From CAYXXZ01 sp964469165 (GTDB lineage: Bacteria > Pseudomonadota > Gammaproteobacteria > Pseudomonadales > Porticoccaceae), in assembly GCA_964469165.1 (NCBI GenBank), contig CAYXXZ010000111.1, positions 1 to 8,338 of the forward strand: a stretch of DNA of 8,338 bases. The letters are read 5' to 3'. Positions 1 to 7,258 of this stretch are shown here, piece after piece. Both the position numbers and the translations under genes were made by a program. The stretch's first letter is position 1. Each line of letters opens with the position of its first letter. The notes beneath the pieces were generated by a model. The model was given only the letters and a program-made list of their open reading frames with translations. It did not search any database and had not been told where the DNA came from.

Positions 1-508
1 TCTGGGCGGCGTTGGCCGCGCAGGTCACCAGGTGGACCTTGGCTTCGAGGCGCACACCGGACATGCCGAGCGGCTCCCGCACGCCTTCCTGGTTGTCGAT
101 GATGAATTCCTGGGGCAGGACGTGGAGGATTTCCTGATCCGCGGGAATGGCCACGGCGCGCGCCGCGTCGATTACCCGATCGATGTCCGCCTGCTGCACT
201 TCCCGGTCGCGGATCGCGACGATGCCGTGGGAGTTGAGGCTGCGGATATGGCTGCCGGCAATACCCGCATACACGGAATGAATGTGGCAGCCCGCCATCA
301 GCTCCGCCTCTTCCACCGCCCGCTGGATGGCGTGCACCGTGGATTCGATATTGACCACCACGCCCTTCTTCATACCGCTCGAGCGGTGCATGCCGGTACC
401 GATGATTTCCAGGGTGCCGTCCGCGCCGGCAACACCGACGATGGCCACCACCTTGGAGGTACCGATATCCAGGCCGACGATCATTTGTTCATTACTTGCC
501 GCTGCCAT
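1..508 (-). CDS. ftsA: Cell division protein FtsA, N-terminal 169 codons (3' end outside the window)
   Basis: FtsA is an actin-like ATPase that binds FtsZ, anchors the Z-ring to the membrane and recruits later division proteins. Reading the minus strand from the ATG at 508 gives an uninterrupted frame to the window edge, beginning MAAASNEQMIVGLDIGTSK. The phosphate-1 loop VGLDIGTSKVVAIVG lies at 11-25. It is followed by SSGMKKGVVVNIESTV (43-58), AIQRAVEEAELMAG (60-73) and the 1C subdomain, which includes HVLPQEFIIDNQEG (129-142) and SGVRLEAKVHLVTC (150-163). All of these align by eye with E. coli FtsA. An in-frame ATG at 484 is a possible later start, but the upstream one has the better ribosome binding site. 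The ATPase core beyond residue 169, the FtsZ-binding region and the C-terminal amphipathic helix are not in the window. Confidence 0.97.
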   Translation of the reverse strand, partial: MAAASNEQMIVGLDIGTSKVVAIVGVAGADGTLEIIGTGMHRSSGMKKGVVVNIESTVHAIQRAVEEAELMAGCHIHSVYAGIAGSHIRSLNSHGIVAIRDREVQQADIDRVIDAARAVAIPADQEILHVLPQEFIIDNQEGVREPLGMSGVRLEAKVHLVTCAANAAQ

Positions 509-514
509 CAACCG

Positions 515-520
515 ACCTCT
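515..520 (-). promoter_or_regulatory. Ribosome binding site of ftsA
   Basis: AGAGGT at 520-515 on the minus strand lies in the 14-base gap after the ftsQ stop, six bases before the ATG at 508. It decides for this start over the in-frame ATG at 484. Confidence 0.7.
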
Positions 521-522
521 AT

Positions 523-1314
523 TCAACCCTTTCCGCTCTCGGCGGAGTTCGTGTTCACCTGTTCTTTCCAATTGACCGCCACACCGTTGCCGTAGCGGAT
601 ATCGACCTGGGCGATGTCGTCCACGCGCTCGCTCAGGGCGCGGTTCCATACCAGCAGGAAGCGCTGCAGCTTGTCTGCCACCGGCTCCTTGCCGACCGTC
701 AGCTCCAGGCCCTGGGAAAACGTCACTTCCCAGTTGCCGCGCGGCGCGAGGCGGAATTCCGTCACCACCAGGCCGGTGGTCTGCAGCACCTGGGAAAAAT
801 TCCGGTACTGCTGCATCACGCGCCGTTCGAGGCCTTGCGGCCCGTGCAGCAGGGGCAGCGATTGCGGCAGCTCGACATTGCCGATGGCGAGAATCATGCC
901 CTTGTTGTTGAGAAAGCTGCCGCTGCCCCAGCGCGCAATCGGAGTTTCCTCCTCGATGCTGATCACCACTTCATCGGGCCACTTGCGCCGCGCCGAGGCG
1001 CCGGCAACCCAGGGATGCTCTTCCAGCGCCACACAGATCGCATCCAGATCGAGGCTCAGGAAACCGCCGCCCAGGTTGGCCGCGACGGTGCTCTCGACCT
1101 CTTGCGCGGTGATGCGCTTCAGTTCGCCGTCCACCCCGATGACGGCCACCGGCACGTCGTACTTCTCGTGCAGTGCCAGCGCGCCGAAGCCGATGCCGGT
1201 CACCACCGCCACCAGCATCAGCAGGCGCAGGCCGCTGAGCAGCGCCGCGAACACCCTGCGCCCCCTGCCGGGAGCTGCCGCGGGTGGGGGATTGCGGCGC
1301 CGCGCCTGACTCAT
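523..1314 (-). CDS. ftsQ: Cell division protein FtsQ
   Basis: FtsQ is a bitopic inner-membrane protein that links early and late divisome proteins through the FtsQ-FtsB-FtsL complex. The 263-residue product (E. coli 276) has a basic, proline-rich cytoplasmic tail (1-20), one transmembrane helix (about 21-49), a POTRA domain (about 55-125, including ITAQEVESTV and HPWVAGASARRKWPDEVVISIEE) and a periplasmic beta domain ending in VDIRYGNGVAVNW (237-249). NWEVTFSQGLELTVGK (194-209) corresponds to the conserved strand region of the beta domain. The start at 1314 forms an ATGA overlap with the ddlB stop and has GGAGG at 1323-1319, four bases upstream. The stop is TGA at 525-523, and ftsA starts after 14 bases. 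Sequence identity in this family is low, so the call rests on domain layout, the conserved tail and position between ddlB and ftsA. Confidence 0.95.
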   Translation of the reverse strand: MSQARRRNPPPAAAPGRGRRVFAALLSGLRLLMLVAVVTGIGFGALALHEKYDVPVAVIGVDGELKRITAQEVESTVAANLGGGFLSLDLDAICVALEEHPWVAGASARRKWPDEVVISIEEETPIARWGSGSFLNNKGMILAIGNVELPQSLPLLHGPQGLERRVMQQYRNFSQVLQTTGLVVTEFRLAPRGNWEVTFSQGLELTVGKEPVADKLQRFLLVWNRALSERVDDIAQVDIRYGNGVAVNWKEQVNTNSAESGKG

Positions 1315-2240
1315 GCCGCCTCCAGAGAGGTCGCCAGAATGGCGAGCACCAGGGCGTCGAAGTCCATGCCCTGCGCGAGTGCCGCCATCGGCACCAGGCT
1401 GTGACTGGTCATGCCCGGCACGGTGTTGACCTCGAGCAGCTGGAACTCGCCCGCGTCATCCACCATGGCATCGACGCGCCCCCAGCCGTCACAGCCCAGG
1501 CTGGCAAACGCCCTTTCGCACAGCGCTTGCAAAGCGCGCTCGCGCTCGGCGGCCAGGCCGCAGGGGCACAGGTAGCGGGTATCGTCGCGCAGGTACTTGG
1601 CCTCGTAGTCGTAGAAACCGCGATCCGTTTCGAGCTTGATCACCGGCAGCGCACGACCGCCGAGAATCGCCACGGTGAATTCATCGCCGGACAGCCAGGC
1701 TTCGGCAATCACGCCGCCGCCATGGACATCCGCGGCGCGCCACGCCGCTTCGAGTTCCGCCGCGCTGGCCGCCTTCGCCATGCCGATGCTGGAGCCTTCG
1801 CGGGCGGGCTTGACCATGGCGGCGCCGCCGAGGTCGTCGAGCACCCGCTGCCAGTCGCTGTGCGCGTCGAGCACCGCGAAGGGCGCGGTGGGGATGCCGG
1901 CGCCCTTCCACAGCAGCTTGGTGCGCAACTTGTCCATCGCCAGCGCCGACGCCAGCACGCCGCTGCCGGTATAGGGCAGGCCCAGGTACTCGAGTGCGCC
2001 CTGCAGGGTGCCGTCTTCGCCGCCGGGGCCGTGCAAGGCGATGAAGACCCGATCGGGCGCCAGCGCTTCCAGTGCGGCGATGATGCCGGCGCCCGCGTCG
2101 ATGCCGACCGCGTCGACGCCGCTGCGCACCAGGGCATCGAGCACCGCCTTGCCACTGATCAGTGACACCTCGCGCTCCGCGGAAGTGCCGCCGTACAGCA
2201 CCGCCACCTTGCCGAATCGCTCGATCGAATCGCTGCCCAC
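1311..2240 (-). CDS. ddlB: D-alanine:D-alanine ligase DdlB
   Basis: This ATP-grasp ligase joins two D-alanines in the cytoplasm to form the dipeptide that MurF adds to the stem peptide. With the GTG start at 2240 the product has 309 residues (E. coli DdlB 306). Motifs seen are GGTSAEREVSL (17-27) with the substrate-binding Glu E22, HGPGGEDGTLQG (70-81), SALAMDKLRTK (98-108), KPAREGSSIGM (144-154) with S150, the omega-loop FYDYEAKY (209-216) ending at Y216, WGRVDAMVD (253-261) with R255 and D257, and LEVNTVPGMTSHSLVP (269-284) with E270, N272 and S281. The residues therefore match the E. coli active site, including the Tyr-type specificity for D-Ala over D-lactate. The frame is open to 2411, but conserved sequence begins only at about residue 10 of the chosen start. 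The stop TGA overlaps the ftsQ ATG (ATGA). Confidence 0.95.
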   Translation of the reverse strand: MGSDSIERFGKVAVLYGGTSAEREVSLISGKAVLDALVRSGVDAVGIDAGAGIIAALEALAPDRVFIALHGPGGEDGTLQGALEYLGLPYTGSGVLASALAMDKLRTKLLWKGAGIPTAPFAVLDAHSDWQRVLDDLGGAAMVKPAREGSSIGMAKAASAAELEAAWRAADVHGGGVIAEAWLSGDEFTVAILGGRALPVIKLETDRGFYDYEAKYLRDDTRYLCPCGLAAERERALQALCERAFASLGCDGWGRVDAMVDDAGEFQLLEVNTVPGMTSHSLVPMAALAQGMDFDALVLAILATSLEAA

Positions 2241-3655
2241 TACTTCAAGCCCCTCTCTGCCAACATCTTGACCAATTTGCCGACACTGCCCGCGCCCTGG
2301 GTGATGACGATGTCGCCGCCGCGCACCAGGTCGCGCACCAGGTCGGGGATTTCCTCGATGGTTTGTGCATAGACCGGATCGACCCGGCCGCGCTGGCGGA
2401 TGCTGCCGCACAGCTGCTTGCTGGTGGCGCCCGGAATTTCTTCTTCACCGGCGGCGTAGACCTCGTTGACGATCAGCACGTCGCTGGTGCTGAGCACCTG
2501 CACGAAATCCTCGTAGAGATCGCGGGTGCGGGAGTACCTGTGGGGCTGGAACACCATCAGCAGGCGGCGCTCCGGCCAGCCATCGCGCACGGCGCGAATC
2601 GTCGCCGCCACTTCCACCGGGTGGTGGCCGTAATCGTCCACCAACATGGCCGTGCCACCGGCGACGGGATACTCGCCGTAAACTTCGAAGCGCCGACCGA
2701 CGCCGGCGAACACTTCGAGACCGCGCAGAATGGCCTCGTCGGGCACGCTTTCGTCGGTCGCCACCGCGATTGCCGCCGTGGCATTGAGGGCGTTGTGAAC
2801 ACCGGGGATGTGCAATCTGACATCCAGCGGCGGCAGCCCCTCGGGGCGGTGCACGGTAAATGTGGAACTGCGCTCCTTGAGACGCAGATTCTCGATGCGA
2901 AAATCCGCCTCGGCGTCGAAGCCGTAGGTCAGGATGGGGCGCGATACCCTGGGAATGATGTCGCGCACATTGACGTCATCCAGGCACAGCACCGCAAGGC
3001 CGTAGAACGGCAGGTTGTGGAGAAAGTCGACAAAGGTGCCGGCAAGGCGCGAAAAATCGAAGCCGTAGGTGGACATGTGGTCGGCATCGATGTTGGTCAC
3101 CACCGCCACCATCGGTTGCAGGTGCAGGAAGGAGGCGTCGCTCTCGTCCGCTTCCGCCACCAGGTAGCGGCTCTCGCCGAGCGCCGCGTTGGTGCCCGCA
3201 CTGTTGACCCGGCCCCCCACCACGAACGTGGGCGCGTTGCCCGCCTCGGCAAGAATCGAGGTGATCAGGCTGGTGGTGGTGGTCTTGCCGTGGGTGCCTG
3301 CCACCGCGATACCGTGGCGATAGCGCATCAGCTCCGCCAGCATCTGTGCGCGCTGCACGACCGGCACGCGCAGCTCTCGCGCGGTGGTCACCTCGACATT
3401 GTCCGGCGCCACCGCCGACGACTGCACGACCACATTGGCATCGGCGACGTTCTCGGCGCGGTGGCCGATGAAAATCCGCGCACCTTTTTCACGCAGGTGC
3501 CGGGTGTTGGCGTTGTCCTGGATGTCGGAGCCGGAAATCTCGTAACCCTGGTTGAGCAGCACTTCGGCAATGCCACACATGCCGCTGCCACCGATGCCGA
3601 TGAAATGGATGCGGCGAATGCGGCGCATCTCGGGAACGGAATAGACGCTGCTCAT
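2240..3655 (-). CDS. murC: UDP-N-acetylmuramate:L-alanine ligase MurC
   Basis: MurC is the cytoplasmic ATP-dependent ligase that attaches L-alanine, the first stem-peptide residue, to UDP-MurNAc. The 471-residue product has the UDP-binding loop IHFIGIGGSGM (16-26), the P-loop AGTHGKTTTT (119-128), EADESDASFLHLQP (168-181), the conserved HNALNA (287-292), DDYGHHP (340-346) and FQPHRYSRT (369-377) before the C-terminal domain. E. coli MurC is 491 residues; the difference lies mostly in a shorter N-terminus and C-terminal tail. The ATG at 3655 is chosen because it lies 9 residues before VPEMRR-type family sequence, forms an ATGA overlap with the murG stop, and has a strong GGAGG at 3667-3663, seven bases upstream. 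The frame is open to 4072, but that extension is low-complexity sequence antisense in codon phase to nothing conserved and simply lies over murG. The stop is TAG at 2242-2240, sharing its G with the GTG of ddlB. Confidence 0.97.
   Translation of the reverse strand: MSSVYSVPEMRRIRRIHFIGIGGSGMCGIAEVLLNQGYEISGSDIQDNANTRHLREKGARIFIGHRAENVADANVVVQSSAVAPDNVEVTTARELRVPVVQRAQMLAELMRYRHGIAVAGTHGKTTTTSLITSILAEAGNAPTFVVGGRVNSAGTNAALGESRYLVAEADESDASFLHLQPMVAVVTNIDADHMSTYGFDFSRLAGTFVDFLHNLPFYGLAVLCLDDVNVRDIIPRVSRPILTYGFDAEADFRIENLRLKERSSTFTVHRPEGLPPLDVRLHIPGVHNALNATAAIAVATDESVPDEAILRGLEVFAGVGRRFEVYGEYPVAGGTAMLVDDYGHHPVEVAATIRAVRDGWPERRLLMVFQPHRYSRTRDLYEDFVQVLSTSDVLIVNEVYAAGEEEIPGATSKQLCGSIRQRGRVDPVYAQTIEEIPDLVRDLVRGGDIVITQGAGSVGKLVKMLAERGLK
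2252..2255 (-). promoter_or_regulatory. Weak ribosome binding site of ddlB inside the murC 3' end
   Basis: GAGG at 2255-2252 on the minus strand, within AGAGGGG, lies 11 bases before the GTG at 2240. The spacing is longer than optimal. Together with the one-base TAGTG overlap, this suggests that ribosomes finishing murC reinitiate on ddlB. The coupling is inference. Confidence 0.45.
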
Positions 3656-4725
3656 GTGCTGGCCTCCAGGCAAATATCCGCGACCCGCTGCGCCGCGTCG
3701 GCAATACCGAGTGCGCGCGCCTTGTCGGCCATGTCTTCGAGTTGCGCCGGGTTGTCGCGCACCCCGGCAAGAAGCGCGGCCAGCTTGTCCGCCGTCAGGT
3801 CGCGCTGCTGCACCAGCAGCGCGGCACCGCCCGCCACCAGCCATTCGCCGTTGCGCGTCTGGTGGTCGTCGATGGCGGCCGGAAAGGGAATCAGCAGTGC
3901 GCCAACACCGGCGGCGGCGAGCTCCGACACGGTGAGTGCACCGGCGCGACACACCACGAAATCCGCCCAGCCATAGGCTTGCGCCATGTCGGCGATGAAC
4001 GGCTCCACCGAGACCGCGAGCGCCGCCTTCGCGTAGTTGTCGCGGGTTTGCTGTTCGTGCTGGCGGCCGCACTGGTGGCGCACCTCGAACCCCTCACCGC
4101 CGTTCAGCAACGCCAGTGCCTCGGGCACCAGGTTGTTGATGGCGAGAGCACCGAGGCTGCCGCCCAGCACCAGCAGGCGCAGCGGCGCGCGGCGCCCGAC
4201 ACCGCGCTGCGCGGGCGGCGCGAGGCTGGCGATTTCGCTGCGCACCGGGTTGCCGGTCACTTCGCCCGCCGCGAAGGCGGCGGGGAACGCCTGCAAGACC
4301 CGGTTGGCAAAGCGCGCCAGGATGCGATTGGTGGTACCCGCGACCGCGTTCTGCTCGTGAATCACCAATGGAATGCCCAGCATGCGCGCCGCCAGGCCAC
4401 CGGGCCCCGAGGCATAGCCGCCGAGACCGATCACCACCTGGGGCGCCAGACGCTTCAGGGTTTTCAATGCTTGCGCGAGGGCGCGCAGGATCTGCAGGGG
4501 CGCCAGCAGGCGCGCACCCACGGATTTGCCGCGCACGCCCTTGACGTCGATGAAATGCAGGGCGATGCCCGCCGCGGGCACCAGTTCGGCCTCAATACCG
4601 GCGCGTGTGCCGAGCCAGTCGACCTGCACGCCGCGGCGGCGCAGCTCGGCGGCCACCGCCAGGGCGGGGAACACATGCCCGCCGGTGCCGCCCGCCATCA
4701 CCAATACTCGCTTAGCGCTGCCCAT
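3652..4725 (-). CDS. murG: Undecaprenyldiphospho-muramoylpentapeptide N-acetylglucosaminyltransferase MurG
   Basis: MurG is a GT-B glycosyltransferase on the cytoplasmic face of the inner membrane. It adds GlcNAc from UDP-GlcNAc to lipid I, giving lipid II. The 357-residue product (E. coli 355) contains the glycine-rich loop MAGGTGGHVFP (10-20), a second glycine-rich loop GGYASGPG (102-109), HEQNAVAG (123-130), GNPVR (159-163), a third glycine-rich loop GGSLGA (188-193), CRAGALTVSE (259-268) and PFPAAIDDHQTRN (280-292), which shapes the donor site. The last of these resembles the Pseudomonas version rather than the E. coli one. The frame is open to 4755, but the ATG at 4725 is chosen because it gives MGSAKRVLVMAGG, matching the family N-terminus, and has a good ribosome binding site. 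The start overlaps ftsW by 14 bases, and the TGA stop overlaps the murC ATG (ATGA). Confidence 0.97.
   Translation of the reverse strand: MGSAKRVLVMAGGTGGHVFPALAVAAELRRRGVQVDWLGTRAGIEAELVPAAGIALHFIDVKGVRGKSVGARLLAPLQILRALAQALKTLKRLAPQVVIGLGGYASGPGGLAARMLGIPLVIHEQNAVAGTTNRILARFANRVLQAFPAAFAAGEVTGNPVRSEIASLAPPAQRGVGRRAPLRLLVLGGSLGALAINNLVPEALALLNGGEGFEVRHQCGRQHEQQTRDNYAKAALAVSVEPFIADMAQAYGWADFVVCRAGALTVSELAAAGVGALLIPFPAAIDDHQTRNGEWLVAGGAALLVQQRDLTADKLAALLAGVRDNPAQLEDMADKARALGIADAAQRVADICLEAST
3663..3667 (-). promoter_or_regulatory. Ribosome binding site of murC inside the murG 3' end
   Basis: GGAGG at 3667-3663 on the minus strand precedes the ATG at 3655 by seven bases. It lies within the last murG codons. 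It fixes the murC start against the much longer open frame reaching 4072. Confidence 0.75.
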
Positions 4726-5899
4726 GTTCCACCTTCCTGGCAGCCCAGTAGGCATCGCCCATTTCGACGCTGATGCGCAGCACCATGGCGATCATGCAGA
4801 TGCTGATGATGAGGCTGCTGCCGCCGTAACTGATGAACGGCAAGGTCAGCCCCTTGGTGGGCAGCAGCCCGGACGCCATGCCGATATTGATGAATGCCTG
4901 ACCGGCGATGAGGACGCCGATACCAAACGCCACATAGGCGGCAAACCAGCTCTGGCGCTGCACCGCGCGGCGCGCGATGACGAAGATGCGCTGCACCAGC
5001 AGCGCGAACAGTGCGATCACGGTCACCACGCCCAGCAGGCCGGTTTCTTCCGCGAAAATGGCGAACACGAAGTCGGTGTGTGCTTCCGGCAGATAGAAAA
5101 GCTTCTGCACGCTGTTGCCGAGCCCCACCCCCGACCACTCACCGCGCCCGAACGCGATCAGTGACTGAGTGAGCTGATAGCCGGTGTTGTACATGTCCGA
5201 CCAGGGGTCGAGGAAGGAACCCAGGCGCTTCATGCGGTAGGGAGAAGTCACCGCCAGCATCCACAGGGCGCCGGCGGCGGCGGCCAGCAGCGCGGCAAAG
5301 ACCCACAGGCGCACGCCACACAGGAAGAACAGCACCATCACCGTGGCGAGAATCACCACCGCCGAGCCGAAGTCCGGTTGCGCCAGCAGCAACACCGCCA
5401 TGGCACCGATCATCGCCAGGGGGCGGAAAAAATTGTACCACACGTCCTTGAGCGCAAAGTAATGGCGCTGGATATAGGCGGCAATGAAGATGATGGCCAT
5501 GAACTTGGCCACTTCGGCGACCTGAAAGTTGATGATGCCGAGACGAATCCAGCGCCGCGCACCGTTCACTTCGTGGCCGATGCCGGGAATGAGTACCACG
5601 AGCAACAGCAGGATCGTCAACATCGTCAGCTGGTTGCTGTAGCGGTACCAGAGCTGCAGCGGCGCCTGCAGCACCACGAAGCCCGCCGCCAATCCCATGA
5701 CCAGGTAGATCAGGTGGCGGCGCAGATAATAGAACACATCCTGGTACTCGTAGGCGGCATAGCTGACGGAGGCCGACGCCACCATTATCAGGCCGACGGA
5801 GCACAGCGCCGCGACGAGAAGCAGAACCTGGGTGTCCATACCCGCGGGGATCAGCCCGAGGGCGTGGCGGCGCGCGACATTGAGGGTTGCCGTCGTCAT
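4712..5899 (-). CDS. ftsW: Septal peptidoglycan glycosyltransferase FtsW (SEDS family)
   Basis: FtsW is the multi-pass inner-membrane SEDS protein that polymerises lipid II into septal glycan together with the transpeptidase FtsI (PBP3). The 395-residue product is somewhat shorter than E. coli FtsW (414), mainly because its cytoplasmic N-terminus is short. Visible SEDS motifs are GHEVNGARRWI (108-118), AEVAKF (128-133), QPDFGS (174-179), the long loop from NTGYQLTQSLIAFGRG (238-253) through GVGLGNS and KLFYLPEAHTDF with the conserved Asp D276, then FAEE (282-285) and the signature running from LLPTKGLTLPFISYGGSS (345-362). Hydrophobic stretches are consistent with about ten helices. The ATG at 5899 overlaps the murD stop (ATGA) and has AGGGGG at 5910-5905, five bases upstream. 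The gene ends in TAA, 14 bases inside the start of murG. Position between murD and murG, together with the motifs, separates it from the paralogue RodA. Confidence 0.97.
   Translation of the reverse strand: MTTATLNVARRHALGLIPAGMDTQVLLLVAALCSVGLIMVASASVSYAAYEYQDVFYYLRRHLIYLVMGLAAGFVVLQAPLQLWYRYSNQLTMLTILLLLVVLIPGIGHEVNGARRWIRLGIINFQVAEVAKFMAIIFIAAYIQRHYFALKDVWYNFFRPLAMIGAMAVLLLAQPDFGSAVVILATVMVLFFLCGVRLWVFAALLAAAAGALWMLAVTSPYRMKRLGSFLDPWSDMYNTGYQLTQSLIAFGRGEWSGVGLGNSVQKLFYLPEAHTDFVFAIFAEETGLLGVVTVIALFALLVQRIFVIARRAVQRQSWFAAYVAFGIGVLIAGQAFINIGMASGLLPTKGLTLPFISYGGSSLIISICMIAMVLRISVEMGDAYWAARKVEHGQR
4732..4738 (-). promoter_or_regulatory. Ribosome binding site of murG inside the ftsW 3' end
   Basis: AGGAAGG lies at 4738-4732 on the minus strand, with AAGG ending six bases before the ATG at 4725. 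It sits within ftsW codons just before the ftsW stop. It supports the ATG at 4725 over the open-frame limit at 4755. Confidence 0.7.
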
Positions 5900-7242
5900 G
5901 CCAGCCCCCTCACCGCGGCGGCAAAGTGGCGGCCGCGATCTTCAAAATCACGGAACATGTCGAGGCTCGCGCAGGCTGGCGACAGTAGCACCTTGTCGCC
6001 CTGGCGCGCGGCACCGGCCGCGGCGCTGACCGCGCCTTCCATGGAGGTCGCGTAGAGCACGTCCGCCACCGGCGCGAGCTGCGCGGCCAGCAGGGGCGCA
6101 TCCTCGCCCACCAGGATCGCGGTGCGCACGCGGCCCCTGGCGGCCTCGCCGAGGGCCGTGAAGTCCTGGCCTTTGCCCTGGCCACCGGCGATCAGGATGA
6201 TATCGGCAACATCGCTGCCCAGCCCCTCGATGGCGGCCACCGCCGCGCCCACGTTGGTCGCCTTGGAATCATTGATCCAGGTGACGCCGTCCATGAACGC
6301 CACCGACTCACAGCGGTGGGGCAGGCCGCGGAAGGTTTTCAGCACCTCGATCATGGGTTCGAAGGACAGCCCCACCGCATGGCCCAGCGCCAGCGCCGCC
6401 AACCCGTTGGCCAGGTTGTGGCGACCCTTGATCGCGAGCTCCGCGGCGGCCAGCAGGGGGCGCCGCTCGAAGCACAGCCATTCTTCACCCTCGTGCGCCA
6501 TTACGCCAAAGCCGCCGAGTTCCGGCACATCCAGGCCAAAGCTCCAGTGCTTGACGCTGGCGGGCACCAGCGGCTGGGTGAGGGCGTCCTGGCGATTGCT
6601 GACCACCTGGCGGGCGCCGCGAAAAATGCGGTGCTTGGCGCGCTGGTATTCGAGCATGCCGGGGTAGCGATCGAGGTGGTCCGGCGACAGGTTGAGCACG
6701 GTCGCCGCCAGGGCGTCGAGAGTGTCGACCAGTTCGAGCTGAAAACTGGACAGCTCCAGCACGTACAGATCGCGGCTGTCGTCCAGCAGATCGAGCGCCG
6801 CCATGCCCAGATTGCCGCCGACACCGGCGTCGAGGCCAGCCTGTTCCGCCATCAGCCCCACCAGGGTAGTGACGGTGCTCTTGCCGTTGGAACCGGTGAT
6901 GGCGACGATGGGCGCCAGTGTCTGACCGGTGAACAACTGAATGTCGCCGGTGATGGGCACGCCGCACTGCCTGGCCTTGGCCAACGCCGGATGATCGAGC
7001 GCGAGACCGGGGCTGACCACGATGCGCGCGGCGCCGCACAGGATTTCTTCGTTGAGCGCGCCGAGCTCGACGCCGACCTCGGGAAACTGTTGCGCAAGCT
7101 GGGCGAGCCCCGGCGGGTCGATGCGTGTGTCGACCATGATGAAGGCTTCGCCGCGACGCGCCAGAAAACGGGCGACAGACAGACCGGTGGTGCCGATGCC
7201 CACCACCACGGTCAGTTTGTTTGTCGCAATCATGTCGCCCAC
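5896..7242 (-). CDS. murD: UDP-N-acetylmuramoyl-L-alanine:D-glutamate ligase MurD
   Basis: MurD is the cytoplasmic ATP-dependent ligase that adds D-glutamate to UDP-MurNAc-L-Ala. The 448-residue product shows the Mur ligase layout: an N-terminal UDP-binding fold with VVVGIGTTGLS at 12-22, a central ATPase domain with P-loop GSNGKST at 117-123, and a C-terminal domain. Other motifs are LELSSFQLE (162-170), NLSPDHLDRY (184-193), the lysine expected to be carbamylated (K203 in YQRAKHRIF), GRHNLAN (273-279), LPHRCE (307-312), NDSKATN (324-330) and SPACASLDMF (421-430). I chose the GTG at 7242 because GGAGAG lies 9 bases upstream and the resulting N-terminus matches Pseudomonas MurD in length. An in-frame ATG at 7233 is the alternative and would remove three residues. 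The gene starts 16 bases after mraY, and its TGA stop overlaps the ftsW ATG by four bases (ATGA). Confidence 0.97.
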   Translation of the reverse strand: MGDMIATNKLTVVVGIGTTGLSVARFLARRGEAFIMVDTRIDPPGLAQLAQQFPEVGVELGALNEEILCGAARIVVSPGLALDHPALAKARQCGVPITGDIQLFTGQTLAPIVAITGSNGKSTVTTLVGLMAEQAGLDAGVGGNLGMAALDLLDDSRDLYVLELSSFQLELVDTLDALAATVLNLSPDHLDRYPGMLEYQRAKHRIFRGARQVVSNRQDALTQPLVPASVKHWSFGLDVPELGGFGVMAHEGEEWLCFERRPLLAAAELAIKGRHNLANGLAALALGHAVGLSFEPMIEVLKTFRGLPHRCESVAFMDGVTWINDSKATNVGAAVAAIEGLGSDVADIILIAGGQGKGQDFTALGEAARGRVRTAILVGEDAPLLAAQLAPVADVLYATSMEGAVSAAAGAARQGDKVLLSPACASLDMFRDFEDRGRHFAAAVRGLA

Positions 7243-7251
7243 TGTGACTCG

Positions 7252-7257
7252 CTCTCC
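7252..7257 (-). promoter_or_regulatory. Ribosome binding site of murD supporting a GTG start
   Basis: On the minus strand, just after the mraY TGA, GGAGAG occupies 7257-7252. It sits 9 bases before the GTG at 7242 and 18 bases before the in-frame ATG at 7233. The spacing favours the GTG. This is inferred from spacing alone. Confidence 0.65.
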
Positions 7258-7258
7258 G

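Noticed and set aside
496..1404. Other long plus-strand open frames (496-1404, 1284-2165, 3742-4773, 6316-7308, 7022-7930).
   Set aside because: All lie opposite well-supported minus-strand genes, show the same biased composition, cross real gene boundaries and carry no motif I recognise.
523..2240. Internal promoters within ddlB or ftsQ, expected by analogy with E. coli ftsQAZ.
   Set aside because: I found no convincing pair of -35 and -10 boxes on the minus strand in this GC-rich sequence. The analogy alone does not justify a feature.
2240..2411. N-terminal extension of DdlB to 2411.
   Set aside because: The extra 57 residues are Arg/Pro/Gly/His-rich and lie over the conserved C-terminal end of murC. 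D-Ala-D-Ala ligase similarity begins only after the GTG at 2240.
2162..3976. A 604-codon open frame on the plus strand, opposite murC and the end of murG.
   Set aside because: It lies antisense to a fully motif-intact murC. The translation is rich in His, Arg, Ala and Gly, as expected from the reverse complement of GC-rich codons. It has no recognisable domain and runs across the murC/murG junction. It is a compositional shadow.
3656..4072. N-terminal extension of MurC to 4072.
   Set aside because: The extension is out-of-frame murG sequence with no family similarity. The ATG at 3655 has a strong GGAGG and yields the normal MurC N-terminus and length.
5426..5432. A TTTTTTC slippery heptamer in phase on the minus strand within ftsW (codons for NFFRP), a possible -1 frameshift site.
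   Set aside because: It is simply how two adjacent Phe codons read. I saw no downstream stem-loop or meaningful alternative product, and ftsW continues intact with all its motifs.
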